Shown piece after piece: positions 16,487-25,378 of a stretch of 47,698 nucleotides of DNA. The position numbers and the translations under genes were made by a program. The stretch's first letter is position 1; each line of letters begins with the position of its first letter. The notes below the pieces were generated by a model, which saw only the letters and a program-made list of their open reading frames with translations, ran no database searches and was not told the DNA's origin. Origin of the DNA: Myxococcales bacterium (GTDB lineage Bacteria; Myxococcota_A; UBA9160; SMWR01); NCBI GenBank assembly GCA_013215605.1, contig JABSQW010000189.1:1-47698 (forward strand). Reading direction: 5' to 3'.

Positions 16487-17581
16487 TCAATCGTCGGAGA
16501 CGACGTAGCTCGAGATCCCGGCGCCGGAATCCGCGCGCACCGGAAAGGGACGCTCGGTGCCGATCCGGTCGAGGAAGCCGCCGTAGGTGTAGCCCGTCTG
16601 CGCAGGGCTCGAGAACATCTCGTGCGGCCAGGCCAGCGGGATCCGGCTCACCTCTTCCAGGCGCTCGAACAGCTCCCCCGGGATCGAGACGTCCGCCGCG
16701 CCGAGGTTGTCCTGCAGCTGCGCGAGCGTGCGCGCCCCGACGATGGGAATGGCGCGCGGCGAGCGCTGCCGCAGCCAGCGCAGCGCGACCTGCGCCGGGC
16801 TGCACGAGAGCTCTTTCGCGATCGCTTCGAGCTCCGCGACGACTGGGGCCTTCGCGTCGGGGACGCTCCCGCCGTGCATTCGGCTTCGCAGCGACTCACC
16901 CCCGGCGGGCGATCCGGCCGAGAACTTGCCGGTCAGAATTCCCTGGTCGAGGGGCGACCAACAACAGACGGCGAGGTCGAGAGACTCCGCCATGGGAAGG
17001 AACTCTCCCTCGATGCCGCGCTCGGTCAGGCTGTACAGCACCTGGATGGCGGCGAGCGGCGTGCGGTCGTTCAGCTGCGCGATCGTATGCGCCCGCGACA
17101 TCACCCAAGCTGGCGCGTCGGAGAGTCCCACGTAGAGGACCTTGCCCTCGCGCACGAGATCGTCGAAGGAGCGCATGACCTCCTCGATTGGTGTGAGGAA
17201 GTCCCAGACGTGCACCCAGTAGACGTCGACGTAGTCGGTTCCCAACCGCGTGAGGCTGGCCTCGAGCGCGCGGCGCATGGTCTTTCGGGAGTTGCCCGCG
17301 GCGTTGGGATCGGCCGCCTCGGGACCCGCGGTGAACTTCGTCGCGACGACGAACCGATCGCGCTCGGCGCCCATGAATTCTCCGAGCAGTCGCTCGCTCG
17401 TACCGCCGGTGTAGACGTCGGCGGTGTCGATGAAGTTCCCGCCGGCCTCGGCGAAAGCGTCGAAGACGGATCGGCTTTCCTTCTCCGAGCTCCCCCAGCC
17501 CCATTCCTCTCCAAAAGTCATCGCGCCGAGGCAGAACTCGGAGACCTTGATCCCGGTGTTTCCGAAGACCTGGTAGTGCAT
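16487..17581 (-). CDS. Aldo/keto reductase
   Basis: A 364-residue NADPH-dependent oxidoreductase with a TIM barrel. All four catalytic residues are visible: Asp52 (NFIDTADVY), Tyr57, Lys82 (ATKF) and His124 (YWVHVWD). The nucleotide-binding end is IVGARTLAQLQDNL, typical of AKRs. It resembles the general tas/YghZ-like branch and would reduce an aldehyde or ketone. First gene of the leftward operon with the P450 and esterase. The start ATG is preceded by GAGGAG with about nine bases of spacing. Confidence 0.92.
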   Translation of the reverse strand: MHYQVFGNTGIKVSEFCLGAMTFGEEWGWGSSEKESRSVFDAFAEAGGNFIDTADVYTGGTSERLLGEFMGAERDRFVVATKFTAGPEAADPNAAGNSRKTMRRALEASLTRLGTDYVDVYWVHVWDFLTPIEEVMRSFDDLVREGKVLYVGLSDAPAWVMSRAHTIAQLNDRTPLAAIQVLYSLTERGIEGEFLPMAESLDLAVCCWSPLDQGILTGKFSAGSPAGGESLRSRMHGGSVPDAKAPVVAELEAIAKELSCSPAQVALRWLRQRSPRAIPIVGARTLAQLQDNLGAADVSIPGELFERLEEVSRIPLAWPHEMFSSPAQTGYTYGGFLDRIGTERPFPVRADSGAGISSYVVSDD

Positions 17582-17623
17582 CGCGGGATCTCCTCGGCCG
17601 CGGCCGCGCGGTTCGCTTTCACG

Positions 17624-17629
17624 ATCATA
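17624..17629 (-). promoter_or_regulatory. Candidate -10 box for the aldo/keto reductase operon
   Basis: On the minus strand the hexamer TATGAT (five of six consensus bases) lies 42 bases before the ATG at 17581, in an otherwise very GC-rich divergent spacer. No good -35 hexamer is present at 16-18 bases, so this is a suggestion only. Confidence 0.25.
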
Positions 17630-17729
17630 ACCGCGGGAGCGCGCGTGCAGGAGCCCGAACGCTCACCACCCCGCGTCGCGCGAGAAGAAGCGGGCTCCAC
17701 GCCGAACTCGGACCTGTCAGAATGGCCCG

Positions 17730-19124
17730 ATGGCAGCTACCCAAGCGTCCAGCCCCGGGGAAGTCACGCCCCCCCACGGGTCCCTGCCGCTCCCGCGCAT
17801 CCTCGCCTACGGCATCGCGGGCGTGGGCCTCACCGCCATGGCGTTCCTGAACGCCCTCTATCTCTTCAAGTACAGCACCGACGTCCTGCTCATCGCCCCC
17901 GGAGTGATGGGCCTCCTCTACGGAGCGTCGAGGATCTGGGACGCCATCTCCGACCCGCTCGTCGGCCGTTGGTCCGACCGCACGAATTCGCGCTTCGGTC
18001 GCAGGCGTTCCTGGATCTTCGCTTCGATTCCGGCCACGGCGATTACCTTCATCATGCTCTGGTCACCACCCGAGAGCCTCTCGACGTTCGCGCTCGCGCT
18101 TTGGGTCGGCGTCGCGATGCTCGTGTTCTCGACCGCGCAGACGATGTTCCACGTCCCCCACTACGCGCTCGGCGTGGAGATGACATCGGACCATCACGAG
18201 CGAACCCGTGTGTTCGGTCTGCGCCAGTTGATGGGTGGCGGCGGATTGCTCCTGGGACTCGCGAGCTTCTACGGACTCGCCCGGGCCGAGGACCCGCGCT
18301 CCTTCGCGCTGCCTCTCGCCGTGGGCGTCGCGCTCATCGCCTCGATCCTCACTGGCTTCGGGGTGAGCGCGATCCGCGAGCGTCCCGAGTACCAGGGGCG
18401 CGGCGGCGGAGACTTGAAGCGCGCGTTCTGGGACGTCTTCCAGAATCCCCACGCGCGACTCCTGCTGATCATGTACGGCATCGAATCGTTCGGCGCCGCC
18501 ACCACGGGAATTCTATCGGTGTACGTCACGCAGTACGTCGTGAAGGCGCCGCAGGCCTTCTACCTCGTGGTGCTGATGTTCTACATCGTGCCTTCGTTCG
18601 TTCTGGCGCCGCTGTGGACCCGCGTCTCGAAGAAGGTCGGCAAGCGGCGCCTCTGGCTCTGGTCGATGGCGATCGCGTCCGCCGCCTACGTCGCCCACTC
18701 CTTCCTCTGGGAGGGCAGGATCGTCTTCTGGTGCACGATCTCCGTGATCCAGGGGATGACCGCCGGCGTCGGCTCCGTGGTCGCCCCCTCCATCAAGGGC
18801 GACGTCATCGACTGGGACGAGGCGCAGACCGGAGAGCGAAAGGAAGGGTCGTACCTGGCCGTCTGGACCTTCGTTCAGAAGAGCGCGGCGGGTCTGTGCG
18901 CCATCCTGCTCGGCTTCGCGCTGCAGTTCGTGGGCTTCGAGCCCAACGCCGAGCAGTCGCAGGCCACGATGTTCATGATCCTGTTCCTCTACGGCGTGTT
19001 CCCCGGCGTGTCCTATGCGATCGGCTGCGTGCTTCTGTCGCGGTTCCAGCTGAACGAGACGGAGCACGCAGCGGTGCGGGCCGAACTCGAGGCCAGAAAG
19101 TCCCGGAGCGACGAGAGCGCGTAG
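17730..19124 (+). CDS. MFS transporter, GPH (MelB-like) symporter family
   Basis: A 464-residue, 12-segment inner-membrane transporter. The signature after TM2, DAISDPLVGRWSDRT followed by RFGRRRSW, is diagnostic of the glycoside-pentoside-hexuronide:cation symporter family, to which MelB belongs; length matches. Environmental members of this branch are often found near catabolic genes for non-sugar substrates, so the cargo is open. The next genes on the same strand are the acetoacetate-decarboxylase-like (87 bases on) and desaturase-like genes, which may form one transcription unit with it. Confidence 0.88.
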   Translation: MAATQASSPGEVTPPHGSLPLPRILAYGIAGVGLTAMAFLNALYLFKYSTDVLLIAPGVMGLLYGASRIWDAISDPLVGRWSDRTNSRFGRRRSWIFASIPATAITFIMLWSPPESLSTFALALWVGVAMLVFSTAQTMFHVPHYALGVEMTSDHHERTRVFGLRQLMGGGGLLLGLASFYGLARAEDPRSFALPLAVGVALIASILTGFGVSAIRERPEYQGRGGGDLKRAFWDVFQNPHARLLLIMYGIESFGAATTGILSVYVTQYVVKAPQAFYLVVLMFYIVPSFVLAPLWTRVSKKVGKRRLWLWSMAIASAAYVAHSFLWEGRIVFWCTISVIQGMTAGVGSVVAPSIKGDVIDWDEAQTGERKEGSYLAVWTFVQKSAAGLCAILLGFALQFVGFEPNAEQSQATMFMILFLYGVFPGVSYAIGCVLLSRFQLNETEHAAVRAELEARKSRSDESA

Positions 19125-19211
19125 CGTATAGAATGGTGGGATACCGCCTGTTCTGCGGCCCGATCCCGAGTCGTCGAAAAACGTTTCATCAAAGGAAGAG
19201 GGAGAACCGTC

Positions 19212-19988
19212 GTGACCGATTCCAACACCGGGCCGCTCATCAAGCCCGCCGACATCGCCGCCTGGCCGATTCTGCGCATCGAGTACCGCACGGATGCTTC
19301 GGGGATCGCCGAGCTTCTGCCCCCCGGTATCGAGCCCGGTGCGGAACCCAACGTCCACCTGTCGATCTACAACGTCCCGGTGCTGAACGAGCCCGAGTAC
19401 GGCGTGGTCGTCAAGGTGAACGCATCGTATCGGGGAACCGAGGGCCAATACGCGCTCGGCTACGGGATCGACCAGGAAGCCGCCATCTTCATCAGCCAGG
19501 AGCTCAACGGTCAGCCGAAGTACCCCTGCCAGATTCGCTACTTCCGCAACGCCGACCAGGTCGAAGCGAAGTGCACCCACCAGGGCCACTCGTTCATCGA
19601 GTTCTCCGGCGAGGTGACGGGGGTCGCCGAGAATCCGCCGGACCACGAGTCCAACGAGTGGTGGATCAAGGTGTCGCGCGCCGTCGGCTCGGCAGAGAAG
19701 AGCTACGACTTCCCGCCGCACGTCGTGCGCGTCCACTCGACGGGCGGGACGGCCTTCATGGAGACCCTCGAAGGTACGGTCAAGCTCAACCCGAGCCCCT
19801 GGGACCCCATCGCCCACTACTTGCCGTTGCGCGAGCAGCTCTCGGCGAACCTCGTCACCGGCATCCACAAGAGCCGAGAGATCACGCTCGAAGGAGCGCT
19901 CGATCCCGAAGCCTTCTGGCCGAGCGCCGACGTGATCGGCGGGTCGCGTTGGCCGGGAGTGCGGGGCGGTCCGAAAAAGCTCGTCTGA
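19212..19988 (+). CDS. Acetoacetate decarboxylase family protein
   Basis: A 258-residue protein starting at GTG 19212, seven bases after a GGAG. The family landmark is a glutamate followed by a PK motif, here QELNGQPKYP (96-105): Lys103 aligns with the Schiff-base lysine of acetoacetate decarboxylase. The adjacent lysine that lowers its pKa in the true enzyme is Tyr104 here. The fold is therefore ADC-like but decarboxylase activity is uncertain; characterised ADC-like members include aldolase-dehydratases and oxidoreductase partners. It lies between a symporter gene and a sterol-desaturase-family gene. Confidence 0.82.
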   Translation: MTDSNTGPLIKPADIAAWPILRIEYRTDASGIAELLPPGIEPGAEPNVHLSIYNVPVLNEPEYGVVVKVNASYRGTEGQYALGYGIDQEAAIFISQELNGQPKYPCQIRYFRNADQVEAKCTHQGHSFIEFSGEVTGVAENPPDHESNEWWIKVSRAVGSAEKSYDFPPHVVRVHSTGGTAFMETLEGTVKLNPSPWDPIAHYLPLREQLSANLVTGIHKSREITLEGALDPEAFWPSADVIGGSRWPGVRGGPKKLV

Positions 19989-20003
19989 TCGCGCGACGGT
20001 TGT

Positions 20004-21032
20004 ATGCGAGCGCGAAGCACGCGCAGCGAGCGGACGCGAGCAATGCCGGGTCGATCCGGGCTACGCCCGGATCGGGACCCCGCGAACGATCGCTTTCGCG
20101 GACTCCGTCTCGCCAATGGCTGGGCGCGGCGACTCCTGCGGGTGTCCCTCTACCCGGCGACTTTCGTCATCTTCGTCGGCGGCGGCTCGCTCCTCTTCGA
20201 CCGCATGGACGGAAACGGCGTCGCCCTCGGCGTCTACCTGATCACGATCCCGATCTTCTTCCTGCTCGAGCGGGCCCTCCCCTGGAGTGAGCGCTGGATC
20301 GGGTCGAAGGGCGACGTCCACGCGGACGTCGGTCTCGTCGTCGCGGCGGGCGCGGCGGGTGCGCTGCTCGAGCCCGCTACGCGCTTCGCCGCGCTCCCCG
20401 TGGGCGCGTGGCTCTCGAGTCACGTGGGCGTGTCGCTGTGGCCCGGCGACTGGCCGCTGCTTGCTCAGGGCGCACTGGCGATCGTGGTGGGCGACTTCTT
20501 CCGCTACTGGGTGCACCGCGCCATGCACGAGTGGCCGCCGCTCTGGCGCATTCACGCCACCCACCACTCGGCCACGCGCCTCTACTTCTTCAACGGCGCG
20601 CGCATCCACCCCTTCGAGGTGTTGATCACGGGCTTCGTCGAAATTGCGCCCATGATCGCCTTCGGCGTTCCCCTCGAGGCGATGGCGATGCGCATGCTGA
20701 TTGGCCGCGTGATCGGTCGCTTCCAGCACTGCAACCTCGACCTCGAGCTCGGCCCGCTCGACTACGTGTTCAGCAGTCCGAAGAACCACCGCTGGCACCA
20801 CTCGCGAAACCTCGGCGTAGCCGCCCACAACTACGGCGGCGACCTCGTGCTCTGGGACCACGTGTTTGGGAGCTTCTACCTGCCGCGGGATCGCGAACCC
20901 AGCGACGAGATCGGCATCGAGAACATGCCGGACTTCCCGCGGCGGCTCTGGGACGTGATGTGGACACCGTTCTCGTGGCGCCGCTTTCTCTCCGAGTCTA
21001 CGCCGGCGGCGGAAACTGCTGTTTCCCGTTGA
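20004..21032 (+). CDS. Sterol desaturase / fatty acid hydroxylase family membrane di-iron enzyme
   Basis: A 342-residue integral membrane protein with the histidine clusters of the family: HRAMH (171-175), HATHH (184-188) and HRWHH (262-266), which bind two irons, plus an unpaired His242. It would hydroxylate or desaturate a lipid, sterol or carotenoid-like substrate in the membrane. The N-terminal 45 residues are arginine-rich with no family resemblance and cover an RNA hairpin (20053-20073); the true start may be the ATG at 20043 or the GTG at 20142. Sixteen bases after the ADC-like stop, so likely co-transcribed. Its 3' end overlaps the convergent SnoaL-like gene by 35 bases. Confidence 0.82.
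   Translation: MRARSTRSERTRAMPGRSGLRPDRDPANDRFRGLRLANGWARRLLRVSLYPATFVIFVGGGSLLFDRMDGNGVALGVYLITIPIFFLLERALPWSERWIGSKGDVHADVGLVVAAGAAGALLEPATRFAALPVGAWLSSHVGVSLWPGDWPLLAQGALAIVVGDFFRYWVHRAMHEWPPLWRIHATHHSATRLYFFNGARIHPFEVLITGFVEIAPMIAFGVPLEAMAMRMLIGRVIGRFQHCNLDLELGPLDYVFSSPKNHRWHHSRNLGVAAHNYGGDLVLWDHVFGSFYLPRDREPSDEIGIENMPDFPRRLWDVMWTPFSWRRFLSESTPAAETAVSR
20053..20073 (+). promoter_or_regulatory. Hairpin in the 5' part of the desaturase frame
   Basis: GATCCGGGC-TAC-GCCCGGATC is a perfect 9-bp stem with a 3-base loop, inside the segment whose translation looks non-native. It may belong to an untranslated leader or an attenuator between the ADC-like and desaturase genes. There is no T tract after it, so it is not a standard intrinsic terminator. 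Confidence 0.35.
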
Positions 21033-21450
21033 CCTCGACGCGAATTCGCCGGAGCTTGAGATCGAGGATCCGCCACTCGCCGTCGGCTTCCTTGCGGTAC
21101 TCCTCGAAGTACCAGCCCATGCCCCATATTTTCTGCCCGCCCCTTTCCGGCGGCCACCAGAGCATGTCTTCCATCGACCAGGTCGCCGTCGCCGTGGTGG
21201 AGCTCGTGATCTCGATCTGCGACATGTGGCCGTGGTGCACGGTCTGTACGCCCTCGAGGATCGGCAACAGATAGTCGAGGAATTCCTTCCTCCCGTTGAT
21301 GAGGGGAGAGCCCTCCTGCGTGGTGTCGATCGTGACATCCTCGCAGAAGACCATCGACCACTCGTCCCAGTGCTTCTGGTCCATCAACTGGAAGTAGCGG
21401 GCCTTGAGTTGGCGGATGCGTTCGATTTCGACGAGGTCTTCGGGGGTCAT
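20998..21450 (-). CDS. SnoaL-like / NTF2-fold protein
   Basis: A 150-residue protein of the nuclear-transport-factor-2 fold, SnoaL_4-like. Typical pattern: an N-terminal helix with IRQLKARYFQLMD, then W-x-E-W, a conserved strand DVTIDTT, the GRKEFLDYL helix, the HHGHMSQIEI strand and the final WRILDLKLRRIRVE strand. Such proteins are small enzymes (isomerases, cyclases, hydratases, ring-hydroxylating beta subunits) or ligand binders. No partner large subunit is nearby. The 3' end overlaps the desaturase gene tail to tail by 35 bases. Confidence 0.82.
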   Translation of the reverse strand: MTPEDLVEIERIRQLKARYFQLMDQKHWDEWSMVFCEDVTIDTTQEGSPLINGRKEFLDYLLPILEGVQTVHHGHMSQIEITSSTTATATWSMEDMLWWPPERGGQKIWGMGWYFEEYRKEADGEWRILDLKLRRIRVEVNGKQQFPPPA

Positions 21451-21545
21451 GGTGGGCTCGGCGAAGATGGAGTCGCCGCAGAATAACAGACTCGTCGAAA
21501 CCGGTTCACGGTGGTCATCCTCACTCCTCGAGGAGGTGGAGCGGT

Positions 21546-22301
21546 TCAGGCTGCGGACGGCGGGACGCCAGGCTCACGTCCCGCCTGGCTCGCGTCGTCG
21601 CCCAGCCACCGGAACGCCACCCCATCGACGCTGCGGCGGATCTCGAAGCCGAGCTTCTCGTACAGGCGGATGGCGTTGTCGTTCGTGTCGACGACGTGGA
21701 GAAACGCCTCGTCGCCGCGATCGCGAATCGCGTGGGCGACGTGAAGCGTGAGGGCGGCCGCGAGGCCGCGCTTGCGCGCGTCGGGGTGGGTGCACACTGC
21801 CGACACCTCGGTGAAGCCGGGAACGCGAAGACGCTCGCCCGCCATGGCGACGAGGCGATCCGCGTCGCGCACGCCGACGTAGGCGCCGAGCTCGATCGTC
21901 CGCGCGGCGAAGGGGCCCGGCTCGGTGAGCTTCGTGAGGGCGAGCATCTCGTCCACGTCATCCCGCCCGAGCCTTTGTGGCGCGAAGTCGGCCGGCCGTG
22001 GCGCGAGGTCGCCGGCGACCATCTGGAGTCCCGGGGCACGAACGACCTCGACCCAGCCAGGCGGCGCGTCGCCGACGTCTCCGCGAAACAGCACCGCGAA
22101 CCCCCGCGGTCCGACCAGCTCCGCCTGGGCGCGCCAGCTCTCGGGGTCCACGTGTTCGACCGCTCCGAAGATGCTGACCTCCGGGGTGAATCGAACCGCG
22201 CGACTGCTGGGATCCGATTCCGCGAAGGCCGACTGCGGACCGCGCAGTGCGTGCCACACGACGTTGTCGAGCGGGTGATCGTTGATTCTTCGGTTTGCCA
22301 T
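21546..22301 (-). CDS. GNAT-family N-acetyltransferase
   Basis: A 251-residue protein. The C-terminal 140 residues carry a GNAT domain: strand FTEVSAVCTHPDARKRGLAAAL contains the acetyl-CoA pyrophosphate loop (RKRGLA), followed by FLHVVDTNDNAIRLYEKLGFE, the usual end of the fold. The N-terminal 110 residues look like a degenerate first GNAT-like domain (an FR47-type arrangement). The acceptor is unknown. ATG 22301 has no strong ribosome site. The gene lies downstream of the P450 at 22477-23664, 175 bases on, in the same direction. Confidence 0.85.
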   Translation of the reverse strand: MANRRINDHPLDNVVWHALRGPQSAFAESDPSSRAVRFTPEVSIFGAVEHVDPESWRAQAELVGPRGFAVLFRGDVGDAPPGWVEVVRAPGLQMVAGDLAPRPADFAPQRLGRDDVDEMLALTKLTEPGPFAARTIELGAYVGVRDADRLVAMAGERLRVPGFTEVSAVCTHPDARKRGLAAALTLHVAHAIRDRGDEAFLHVVDTNDNAIRLYEKLGFEIRRSVDGVAFRWLGDDASQAGREPGVPPSAA

Positions 22302-22476
22302 GATTCGTCCGGGACGTCCGTATCGCTCACGATCCCATGCGAAGCCGAAGCATTGTACTCCCGCCGCTGGATCGTCGGCCGCAGCGGCGCCGGAATCTCG
22401 CGCGTGGAGGCTCCGCCGTGAAGCGCATCGAGGGCGTTCGGATCACGGGTGTGATCGCGCTGGGCTCTCTGCGCTG

Positions 22477-23664
22477 TCAGCGAGGCTGGAAGGTGATGGG
22501 CACGGAGACGTAGCCCGCCACGAACTCCGAGCGTTCGGGCACCACCTCGCTCTCGTCGATGTGGTACTCGGGAATGGCTGAGAGGAGCTCCTCGAACATC
22601 ACCTTCGCCTCGAGCTTCGCCGCGTGCTGGCCCAGGCAGATGTGTGTGCCGTGGCCGAACGAGAGAATGCGCTCGGCGCGACGGTGAATATCGAAGCGAT
22701 CGGGATCGGGAAACTCGCGCTCGTCGCGATTCGCCGAGCGGTAGAGGAACATCACGCCCTGCCCCGTCCGCAGTTTCTGGCCGCGGAGCTCGTGATCCTC
22801 TGCGACCATTCGCGTGAGGAACTGGGTCGGCATCTCGTAGCGCGCGATCTCGGTGAAGGCCGTCTTGATCAGCGAGGGATCTGCAACGAGATCTGCCAGC
22901 TGATCGGGGTGACGGTAGAGCTGCAGGATCCCGCCGGCAAACACCTTGGGCAACGTCTCGGTTCCCCCCACGACGAGGATGTTGAGGTGCTGACCGATCT
23001 CCTCGTCGGTGAGCGGTCGTCCGTCGAGCTGCATCCGGAAGAACGCGCCCATCGCGTCGTCGCCTTCGCCGCCGTTGCGTCGACGTCTCTCGCACACGGC
23101 CTCGTAGAGGTATTCGCCGAGCGCCGCGCCCGCGAGAATGCCGTCGGGCGTCTGTCCCTCGACGCCCGGGACGCGCGTGAAGATGCGGCGTACGATTCCC
23201 GACAGGAGCTCCGAATCGGAGAGCGGCAGGCCGATCAGCAGCGACGCGACCCGCACCGAGATACGCAGGCCGAGCTCGGAGATGACGTCGAGCCGGCCCT
23301 TCGGCAGCGCCTCCGCGATCGATGCGCGCGCCGTCTCGCGGATCTGCGCTTCGAGCTGCGCCACACCGCGCGGCGAGTAGTGGCGGACGAGCGCCTTGCG
23401 GACCTCGGTGTGGACCGGCGGATTCAGCCCGAACATCGACGCCCCAACCAAGGTCACCTCGGGATCCCTGCGTTGGATGAGCGGCGGCCCCGGCGACCGG
23501 TAGACCTCGGAATTCTGGCCGGCGTTCCAAACGTCCTCGAAGAGCGAGAGCGCCCAGGTGTCGAACTCCTCGACGTAGTGGACCGGGCTCTCCGCACGCA
23601 GCCTCGCGTAGAGGGGAAACGGGTCGTCCTTCATCTGCGGGTCGTAGGGGTTGTAGGAAACCAT
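22477..23664 (-). CDS. Cytochrome P450, paralogue A
   Basis: A 395-residue soluble P450. Heme loop FGHGTHICLGQH with Cys343, ExxR in TEIARYE (Glu272, Arg275) and a full I-helix motif GGTET (233-237) with Glu236 and Thr237. The ATG at 23664 follows CGGAG. It is clearly a paralogue of the P450 at 25456-26634: the LRTGQGVMFL strand before the heme region is identical, as are SxNRDExEF and the EELLxAxPxY helix. Substrate unknown; the neighbouring genes do not share an operon except possibly the GNAT downstream. Confidence 0.92.
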   Translation of the reverse strand: MVSYNPYDPQMKDDPFPLYARLRAESPVHYVEEFDTWALSLFEDVWNAGQNSEVYRSPGPPLIQRRDPEVTLVGASMFGLNPPVHTEVRKALVRHYSPRGVAQLEAQIRETARASIAEALPKGRLDVISELGLRISVRVASLLIGLPLSDSELLSGIVRRIFTRVPGVEGQTPDGILAGAALGEYLYEAVCERRRRNGGEGDDAMGAFFRMQLDGRPLTDEEIGQHLNILVVGGTETLPKVFAGGILQLYRHPDQLADLVADPSLIKTAFTEIARYEMPTQFLTRMVAEDHELRGQKLRTGQGVMFLYRSANRDEREFPDPDRFDIHRRAERILSFGHGTHICLGQHAAKLEAKVMFEELLSAIPEYHIDESEVVPERSEFVAGYVSVPITFQPR

Positions 23665-23722
23665 GCTGCAGCTCCGCGCGAGGAATTTCCCGACGCACCA
23701 TACACGCTAGATCCCGGCAGTG

Positions 23723-24862
23723 TCAGGAGGAATGCGGCCGTTCGAAGCGCGCCAGCGTCTCCGCGTGATCGGTGTACGGGAAGAGGCCGAAAGCCTCGAT
23801 CGCCGCGAGTCGCCACCCGGCGGACCGCAGCGCTGCGCAGTCGCGCTCGAAGGACGGCCAGCCACAGCTGACGTAGAGGATCCGCTGTGCCGGTGCGTCG
23901 CACAGGGCAGCCAGGAGCTCCGCATCGAGTCCCTTGCGGGGCGGATCCAGGATCACGGTGTCGGTGTCGGCGAGCGCGTCGACGCGCTCGCCGGCCCGCC
24001 CCGGCAACACTTCGCAGCGACCCCGAGCCGCGCCGGGGAGCGCTGCGATCCCCGCTTCGAGTCCCTCGAGCGCGTGGACGTCGAGTTCGTTGAAGCGGAC
24101 TCGCGCGACGCGCTCGGCGAGACCGAGACCGATCGCGCCGGTCCCCGCAAAATACTCCGTGACCCGCGCACCCTCCGGAACCTGGCGCCGCACGTGAAGT
24201 ACCAGTCGCTCGGCGAGCGCGAGGTGACTCTGCACGAAGGCGCCAGGCGGCTGGTAGATGCGCGCGCCGGCGACGTCGAGGGAGAGGTGCGCGGGTCCGT
24301 GCACGAGGTGCCAGTGCGGACCGAGGATCACATTCGTGCGCTCCGGATTTCCGTTCCACCAGAGGCTGTGGAGCGCATCCCCGAGGCGAGCGCGCAGCGG
24401 CGCGAGCAGGTCAGCAACGGGTGCGGGCTGGTCGCCGTTCGTGACCACCACGACCTGTGCCTCGGAGCCACCGCGATCGACCGTAATCTGCACGTAGCGC
24501 ACGAGGCCCTCGTGCGGGGCGTCGGCGTAGGGTGCGAGGTTCGCGTCTCGTATGACGTCGCGCAGAGCGAGAGCCACTCCATTGATGCGCGGGTGGTGAA
24601 TCGGGCAGCGAGGAATCGCCGCGATGCGGTGCGAACCCGCCTGGAAGAGGCCGAGCTTCGGCTCGCCAGGGCGCCCGCGGACTGCGAGGCGAGCGCGGTG
24701 GCGAAAGCCGCTCCGCGCTCCCTCGTGAACGGTGGGCGGCGGCAGTCCCGCATCGCGCGCGACCGCCTCGAGCGCCGCGGTCGCGGCCGGCGCGAGTCCC
24801 CCCTCTCCGAAGCGGGGACAGCCGGGGCACGCAGGGCGATACGGACAGGAATCGGAGGACAT
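23723..24862 (-). CDS. RlmD/TrmA-type RNA (uracil-5-)-methyltransferase
   Basis: A 379-residue SAM-dependent RNA methyltransferase. N-terminal CPYRPACPGCP supplies Cys6, Cys12 and Cys15, with Cys86 (RCPIHH) as the fourth [4Fe-4S] ligand, as in RlmD/RumA. The methylase part shows EYFAGTGAIGLGLAE (SAM loop), LDPPRKG, nucleophile YVSCGWPSFERDC (Cys333) and FPYTDHAET (Glu368, general base). It probably makes 5-methyluridine in 23S rRNA; there is no TRAM domain in front. It is the clearest housekeeping gene here and is divergent from the VOC gene by 105 bases. Which paralogue (RlmC, RlmD or TrmA) cannot be decided from motifs alone. Confidence 0.88.
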   Translation of the reverse strand: MSSDSCPYRPACPGCPRFGEGGLAPAATAALEAVARDAGLPPPTVHEGARSGFRHRARLAVRGRPGEPKLGLFQAGSHRIAAIPRCPIHHPRINGVALALRDVIRDANLAPYADAPHEGLVRYVQITVDRGGSEAQVVVVTNGDQPAPVADLLAPLRARLGDALHSLWWNGNPERTNVILGPHWHLVHGPAHLSLDVAGARIYQPPGAFVQSHLALAERLVLHVRRQVPEGARVTEYFAGTGAIGLGLAERVARVRFNELDVHALEGLEAGIAALPGAARGRCEVLPGRAGERVDALADTDTVILDPPRKGLDAELLAALCDAPAQRILYVSCGWPSFERDCAALRSAGWRLAAIEAFGLFPYTDHAETLARFERPHSS

Positions 24863-24967
24863 CGTGGGCGGATCCTACCGCGACCCGCACGCAATCGAAG
24901 CACGCCGAACAGATGCCGTGCCATACTTCGGCCCCGCCCCAATCCCCGGACCGCGGAGGAAGTGCCC

Positions 24968-25378
24968 ATGGGTACCCGTATGGCCAAGCCGGCACTCGAC
25001 GTCGGCATCGTGGCCGCCGACGCTGCACCCCTCGTCGCCTTCTACCGCGACGTCTTCGACCTCACGGTCGGCGATCCCCTCGAGATCCCGCATGTCGGCA
25101 CCATCCACCGCCTCGCCTGCGGTGACAGCCTGCTGCGCATCATGGTGCCCGCCGAGAAGCCTGAGCCCGACGCCGCGCCGAGCTGGTCGGGTCGCTGCGG
25201 CTTTCGCTACCTCACCCTCGAGGTGGTCGACATCGACGCGGCCGTCGCTGCCGTGCGCAGCTGCGGGGGCAGCGTTCCCCTCGAGCCCTTCGAGCTGCGT
25301 CCCGGACGCCGTGTCGCACAGGTCACCGACCCCGATGGAAACCTGATCGAGATCGGGCAAGACATCGGGCAGGGGTAG
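24968..25378 (+). CDS. VOC (glyoxalase/bleomycin-resistance) family protein
   Basis: A 136-residue single vicinal-oxygen-chelate protein with two beta-alpha-beta-beta-beta repeats: LDVGIVAADAAPLVAFYRDV at the start and RVAQVTDPDGNLIEIGQ at the end, which supplies the typical DPDGNxIE metal glutamate. Likely a metal-dependent isomerase or lyase, or a binding protein. The ATG at 24968 follows GGAGGAAG. The P450 gene at 25456 is 77 bases downstream on the same strand, so they probably share a transcript. Confidence 0.85.
   Translation: MGTRMAKPALDVGIVAADAAPLVAFYRDVFDLTVGDPLEIPHVGTIHRLACGDSLLRIMVPAEKPEPDAAPSWSGRCGFRYLTLEVVDIDAAVAAVRSCGGSVPLEPFELRPGRRVAQVTDPDGNLIEIGQDIGQG

Noticed and set aside
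16421-20290. Very long rightward frame of over 1,200 codons
   Set aside because: It runs antisense to the P450 and AKR genes and out of frame through the symporter and ADC-like genes, all of which have clear motifs.
22441-22456. Palindrome GATCAC-GGGT-GTGATC after the P450 stop
   Set aside because: The stem is only 6 bp, no T tract follows on the minus strand, and it is too short to call a terminator or operator.
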